A stretch of 11,465 bases of DNA from Nitrospira sp. (GTDB lineage: Bacteria; Nitrospirota; Nitrospiria; Nitrospirales; Nitrospiraceae). Made by a program: the position numbers and the translations under genes. Positions 10,849 through 11,465 of the stretch are shown one piece after another. The stretch is from assembly GCA_030456405.1 (NCBI GenBank), contig JAKDNQ010000053.1, positions 1 to 11,465 on the forward strand, in the 5' to 3' direction. Every line of letters starts with the position of its first letter. Position 1 is the stretch's first letter. The notes beneath the pieces were generated by a model. It did not search any database, was not told the DNA's origin, and saw only the letters and a program-made list of their open reading frames with translations.

Positions 10849-11256
10849 ATGGAAAAGCCTCACAAGAAACTGGATGCCTGGCGAGAAGCTGTGGAACTGA
10901 CTCTTTCGATCTATCATGCAACAGATAACTTTCCCAGGGAGCATCGTTTTGCTCTTACTGATCAGATTCATCGTGCGGCTCTGAGTGTCGCGAGCAACAT
11001 CGCTGAAGGAGCTGCCAGACAAACCAAGAAGGAATTTGCAAATTTTCTCCATATCGCACAAGCATCCTTGAGCGAGCTAGATACACAACTTGAGATTGCG
11101 AAGAAACTCACATTTCTATCTGGTGAGCAATGGTGCAGCCTCGACGCCCAGATGAACCACATCGACAAACTTCTCTCCGGCCTTATCAAGTATCTGAAAT
11201 CCGGAAAATCTCAAAGAACAGCCCCTCACCCTTCACCCTTTACCCCTTACTGTTGA
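10849..11256 (+). CDS. Four helix bundle protein (23S rRNA intervening-sequence / S23 family)
   Basis: A 135-residue protein with the family's characteristic pattern: LDAWREAVELTLSIYHAT (helix 1), FPREHRFALTDQIHRAALSVASNIAEGAAR (about 28-57, with the conserved Q-x-x-R-A and SNIAEG), FANFLHIAQASLSELDTQLEIAKKL (helix 3) and a final helix DAQMNHIDKLLSGLIKYLK. Members form pentameric, positively charged bundles; the biochemical role of free-standing copies is unknown, though related Avd proteins assist diversity-generating retroelements. The ATG at 10849 is chosen over the in-frame GTG at 10813, which lies in the inverted repeat. The last 12 residues (TAPHPSPFTPYC) are encoded by the right repeat and are probably not part of the fold. 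No reverse transcriptase or variable repeat is nearby. Confidence 0.88.
   Translation: MEKPHKKLDAWREAVELTLSIYHATDNFPREHRFALTDQIHRAALSVASNIAEGAARQTKKEFANFLHIAQASLSELDTQLEIAKKLTFLSGEQWCSLDAQMNHIDKLLSGLIKYLKSGKSQRTAPHPSPFTPYC
11221..11250 (-). repeat. Right inverted repeat of the four-helix-bundle cassette
   Basis: C-rich units (CCCCTCACCC / TTCACCC / TTTACCCC) forming the reverse complement of 10813-10842 with five mismatches. It encodes the C-terminal tail of the four-helix-bundle protein and ends 10 bp before the thiI ATG. Confidence 0.75.
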
Positions 11257-11260
11257 TGTC

Positions 11261-11465
11261 ATGAGATGCGCGATCGTCCACTACCACGAACTCGCCCTCA
11301 AAGGCCGCAACCGGGACTATTTCGAGGAACGTCTCGTACGAAATATCCAATGGACCCTGAAGGGTCTCGGCGTCAGACGCGTTGAGAATCTTCGCAGCCG
11401 GATTCGCGTTATCCTGCCGGACCAGGTTCCGGACCAGACCATTAAGGAACGGCTCACGCGAGTCT
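11261..11465 (+). CDS. thiI: tRNA 4-thiouridine sulfurtransferase, 5' part only
   Basis: The frame from ATG at 11261 stays open to the window edge (68 codons). The N-terminus CAIVHYHELALKGRNRDYFEERLVRNI is the ThiI ferredoxin-like/THUMP beginning (family pattern Y-x-E-L-x-L-K-G-x-N-R-x-x-F). The protein thiolates U8 of tRNA and, in some bacteria, supplies sulfur for thiamine synthesis. The catalytic PP-loop and any rhodanese domain lie outside the window, so their presence cannot be checked. An earlier ATG at 11256 runs at once into a stop. The gene starts 4 bp after the four-helix-bundle stop and just beyond the right inverted repeat, so the cassette has replaced or moved its upstream region. 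Confidence 0.88.
   Translation, partial: MRCAIVHYHELALKGRNRDYFEERLVRNIQWTLKGLGVRRVENLRSRIRVILPDQVPDQTIKERLTRV

Larger units (their letters stand above)
10813..11250 (+). mobile_element. Candidate mobile cassette: inverted repeats flanking a four-helix-bundle gene
   Basis: A 438-bp unit bounded by 30-bp imperfect inverted repeats and containing only the four-helix-bundle (S23/IVP-like) gene. It sits between trxB and thiI, with both the trxB stop and the last codons of the cassette gene inside the repeats. Relatives of this protein are encoded in 23S rRNA intervening sequences that are themselves bounded by complementary ends. Mobility is inferred: no transposase is present and no target-site duplication is obvious. 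Confidence 0.45.

Noticed and set aside
10849..11256. Avd accessory protein of a diversity-generating retroelement
   Set aside because: Same fold family, but there is no reverse transcriptase, template repeat or variable repeat in the window; the flanking inverted repeats fit the S23/IVP type better.

Overview
The window most resembles a chromosome segment of a Nitrospira-like bacterium (Nitrospirota). This is inferred from the style of the CoaE, TrxB and ThiI proteins, the moderate-to-high GC and the free-standing four-helix-bundle gene; no marker gene proves it. There is no rRNA, tRNA or CRISPR array that I can support.

Layout. (1) 1-2249, minus strand: the 5' part of a lipoprotein gene starting inside the stop codon of a GlcG/HbpS-family gene, a 61-residue unknown protein with a GTG start, and a secreted parallel beta-helix protein. 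(2) 2327-2923, plus strand: coaE (dephospho-CoA kinase), with a 46-codon ORF after it that looks like the beginning of a truncated gene, then about 270 bp with no clear gene. (3) 3362-8688, minus strand: marR, then a tight three-gene operon of an MMPL/RND inner-membrane transporter, a periplasmic LolA-like protein and a DUF1302-type outer-membrane barrel. Together these look like a trans-envelope export route for a hydrophobic substrate under MarR control. Three copies of a 12-bp imperfect palindrome (GTGTATATGCAC type) lie at the marR promoter, at the transporter start and 150 bp further upstream, and are the probable operators. (4) 8735-8854, plus strand: a fragment of a second coaE 3' end. 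Its ten clearest codons match coaE at protein level and differ only at synonymous third positions. The region between coaE and this fragment (about 2.9-8.7 kb) may therefore be an inserted island that displaced an older coaE 3' end. (5) 9053-11465, plus strand: a 65-residue unknown protein, a MNT/AbiEii-like nucleotidyltransferase, trxB, a four-helix-bundle gene between 30-bp inverted repeats, and the start of thiI.

Regulation. Five starts (coaE, the ORF at 2949, marR, the ORF at 9053 and trxB) have a -10-like hexamer only 6-7 nt before the ATG and no convincing Shine-Dalgarno sequence, which suggests leaderless mRNAs. The transporter operon, the beta-helix gene and the 61-residue gene have strong Shine-Dalgarno sequences instead. 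The most interesting points are the possible island with its displaced coaE end, the MarR operator set, the IR-flanked four-helix-bundle cassette wedged between trxB and thiI, and the repeated leaderless-start signature.
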